From the NCBI GenBank assembly GCA_002811675.1, contig PDIM01010373.1:137558-167642 (forward strand): a stretch of 30,085 nt of DNA, written 5' to 3'. This document shows, in pieces, positions 28,429-30,085 of the stretch; the stretch's first letter is position 1, and every line of letters starts with the position of its first letter. This DNA comes from Ichthyosporea sp. XGB-2017a (lineage: Eukaryota; Opisthokonta; Ichthyosporea). A model generated the notes under the pieces. That model saw only the letters and a program-made list of their open reading frames with translations. It searched no databases and was not told the DNA's origin. Both the position numbers and the translations under genes were made by a program.

Positions 28429-29337
28429 ATGTCTGGAAAAAAGAAAACTAGAAAGTTGCTGATTGTAGGTATTGATGGAGTGCGAATGGATTGTCTGTTG
28501 AAATCCAACTCTCCCGCCTTGCTGTCTCTTCCGAAAAAGTCTCTGTACAGTTTTTGGGGACAGACGGGTCCTATAACGACGAGTGGGCCATCATGGACTT
28601 CGGTTCTAAGTGGATCATGGCATCACCGCCATCGAATTACGGACAACGATTTTTCTGTGGCGTCCTCTAATATTGATAATTGTCCGTCCTTTTTGCATAC
28701 CCTGAAGGATGCATTAGGTAAAGATTTTGAAACTGCTGCCTGTTTTCGGTGGGAAGGCATTGGAAGCATCCTGGAAAGGAGTGGAATTGATCACTATTGT
28801 AAATTTGATACCGATAAAGAAGCCCTTGCTGAAACAAAAAAACTATTCGGAAAGAAAAATTGTCCTGATGCTTCATTTCTCTACCTTGAAGATCCAGATG
28901 AGGCAGGCCATCATTATGGATTTGACTACAATTGCAAAGAATATGAGCATGCGATTGAAACCGCAGATGCTGCTGTCCAAGACATGCTGGATATAATCAA
29001 AAAGCGAGAAACTGAATTCAATGAGCATTGGTGTGTTATAATTACAACTGACCATGGAGGGGCAAAGCGGGAGAGACTCACAGGGGAGATTGGAAAAGTG
29101 TTTGAAAAATTTGAAGCGGAAACGAACACACCCCATGCTGATCACTACGTTGGTGTTCATGGGCTTGATATTCCGCAAATGCGCACTGTTTTTATTTTCT
29201 ATTGGGAAACAGGAATGGTGCAAGGAACTGAGCTTATCCCTGGGCCAAAATCTGTCGACGTTGCTGCTTCCGCACTCGCTTTCTTTGGAATTACTGACGC
29301 AAAAAGCGATGGTGTTGCTATACAGGGCCAAGTGTAA
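28429..29337 (+). CDS. Nucleotide pyrophosphatase/phosphodiesterase-like alkaline phosphatase superfamily protein
   Basis: This is a 302-aa hydrolase of the alkaline phosphatase superfamily (type I phosphodiesterase/NPP or metallophosphomutase branch). The two-metal site is readable: LLIVGIDGVRMD supplies the first Asp, TTSGPSWTSVLSG the nucleophile Thr/Ser region, and EDPDEAGHHYG the Asp/His pair. IITTDHGG supplies the next Asp-His, and VGVHGLDIP near the C-terminus the last His. It lacks a signal peptide and begins with a basic MSGKKKTRK, so it is probably cytosolic, unlike secreted animal NPPs. It is also shorter than animal NPPs, which carry extra domains. The gene has no intron. The substrate (nucleotide, phospholipid or other phosphodiester) cannot be assigned. 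Confidence 0.88.
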   Translation: MSGKKKTRKLLIVGIDGVRMDCLLKSNSPALLSLPKKSLYSFWGQTGPITTSGPSWTSVLSGSWHHRHRITDNDFSVASSNIDNCPSFLHTLKDALGKDFETAACFRWEGIGSILERSGIDHYCKFDTDKEALAETKKLFGKKNCPDASFLYLEDPDEAGHHYGFDYNCKEYEHAIETADAAVQDMLDIIKKRETEFNEHWCVIITTDHGGAKRERLTGEIGKVFEKFEAETNTPHADHYVGVHGLDIPQMRTVFIFYWETGMVQGTELIPGPKSVDVAASALAFFGITDAKSDGVAIQGQV

Positions 29338-29852
29338 ATAGTAAGTCGGTCTGGCGCTTGTTTGCGAGTGTAGTAAAAGGAACGTGACTCAATCATCATA
29401 AGGGGACCAAGCCGTTTTGAGTAACCGTAGTAGTGCCCCATAACTGAAAGATCAAGCCAGCTAGTTTGTAACTTGCACAAACCGCAAGAACCTGAATTAA
29501 TCTCCTTTAATCCAGAAGCCACAGACCCAGCTAGATGAAGTACCACACAACTCACAAGAAGGGCCAGCTGGTTTTGGCGTTGTGGTCGGATTTTGCAAGG
29601 AAGGAGTCCGTTGTGCTTTGTTGTAAAGTACACTTGTTTGCGCATGCCTGTGTCCTGTAGACTGTACTGGAGAGTGTAGTTCGCGAAGGAGTGGTACGCA
29701 CATGGACAAGTCAACTGCACAACACGTTATCCGGCTCATGTGCACGTGCATACATGATAATTACCTGCACTACTTTGCCGTCAGTTTTGGCCTCCGCCAT
29801 TTGGCGGAAAAAGGCCTACTTTTTCTTGGCCAGGCCCTGAAGTAATTCACGT
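29338..29852. other. Spacer with a CCGCC/GGCGG hairpin
   Basis: No supported gene was seen. CCGCC-ATTT-GGCGG near 29794-29807, flanked by GGCC on both sides, can form a small stem. It lies downstream of the partial reading frame on the minus strand. Confidence 0.3.
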
Positions 29853-30085
29853 TCACCAACCGTGCCTTTCGCAGAGGTTTTTAACGAGCTCCATTCTCTT
29901 ATCAACAGGTTGCCCATTCAGCATCTCACACCAAGATGCAAACGTCAGAAAGGTAAATGCCCCTTTAGTAGGTCTAGTTTGCCAGGTTTTCGCAGCCTCG
30001 GTCCGTGATTTTTTACGCTTCATTATCTTTTCATCCAAAATTTTAGCGGTCACCAGTCGCTTCTTTAAATCCAAGTCTTGCGGTC
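29853..30085 (-). CDS. Partial reading frame running off the window edge, unknown
   Basis: The minus-strand frame is open from the window end to a TGA at 29853 (about 77 codons) with no ATG start visible, so it is probably the 3' end of a longer gene or exon. It is Lys/Arg-rich at first (KILDEKIMKRKKSRTEAAKT), followed by FTFLTFASWCEMLNGQPVDK and a short tail. I do not recognise a family. It could be host coding sequence or part of a mobile element. Confidence 0.3.
   Translation of the reverse strand, partial: PQDLDLKKRLVTAKILDEKIMKRKKSRTEAAKTWQTRPTKGAFTFLTFASWCEMLNGQPVDKRMELVKNLCERHGW

Noticed and set aside
29199-29720. 173-codon minus-strand frame overlapping the phosphodiesterase 3' end
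   Set aside because: It partly mirrors the sense coding region, has no recognisable domain and no promoter evidence.
1-30085. CRISPR array, bacterial operon or toxin system
   Set aside because: The genes have spliceosomal introns and eukaryotic families; no spaced repeats of CRISPR type were seen.

Overview
The window is nuclear DNA of a eukaryote with a compact, intron-poor genome. The genes that have introns carry short ones of about 80-200 nt with GTAAG-like donors. Several large genes (SERINC, RAD54B-like, GULO-like, acyl-CoA ligase, BI-1) have none. The sequence is AT-rich, neighbouring genes often converge with very short 3' spacing, and long T-rich tracts and microsatellites occur. 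A TP53INP/DOR-like autophagy protein, a probable GLTSCR1-domain (SWI/SNF) protein and E2F-like sites in front of a DNA-repair gene suggest a unicellular relative of animals or another opisthokont. That placement is an inference; I cannot name the organism.

Layout, left to right: tRNA-Val(AAC) on the minus strand; a thimet oligopeptidase/neurolysin-type M3 peptidase with a possible mitochondrial leader exon; a convergent PAQR receptor; a SERINC protein; a RAD54B/Rdh54-type SNF2 translocase on the minus strand; and a divergent three-exon nucleotide-sugar transporter, with E2F-like sites, GC-rich boxes and a long (AG)n tract in the shared spacer. An assembly gap (867 N) follows, flanked on both sides by copies of one repeat. 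Next come a two-exon GLTSCR1-like protein, an L-gulonolactone/D-arabinonolactone oxidase and a convergent acyl-CoA ligase-like gene. A 1.8-kb repeat-bearing spacer holds a fossil DIRS-like RNase H piece and one copy of a dispersed ~180-bp repeat.

After this come Bax inhibitor-1, a three-exon TP53INP-like gene, a type I Hsp40 (DNAJA) with a heat-shock element, and the second copy of the dispersed repeat directly beside that promoter. The right end holds an unrecognised three-exon gene, a four-exon Flower/TVP18 membrane protein, a nucleotide pyrophosphatase/phosphodiesterase-like gene and a reading frame that runs off the edge.

These are mostly independent housekeeping genes, not an operon-like system. 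There is a loose stress and endomembrane flavour (BI-1, Hsp40, TP53INP-like, SERINC, Flower), but I see no evidence of co-regulation. The items most worth checking are the TP53INP-like gene, the dispersed repeat next to the Hsp40 promoter, the repeat-flanked gap, the GLTSCR1-like protein and the unrecognised 166-aa protein.
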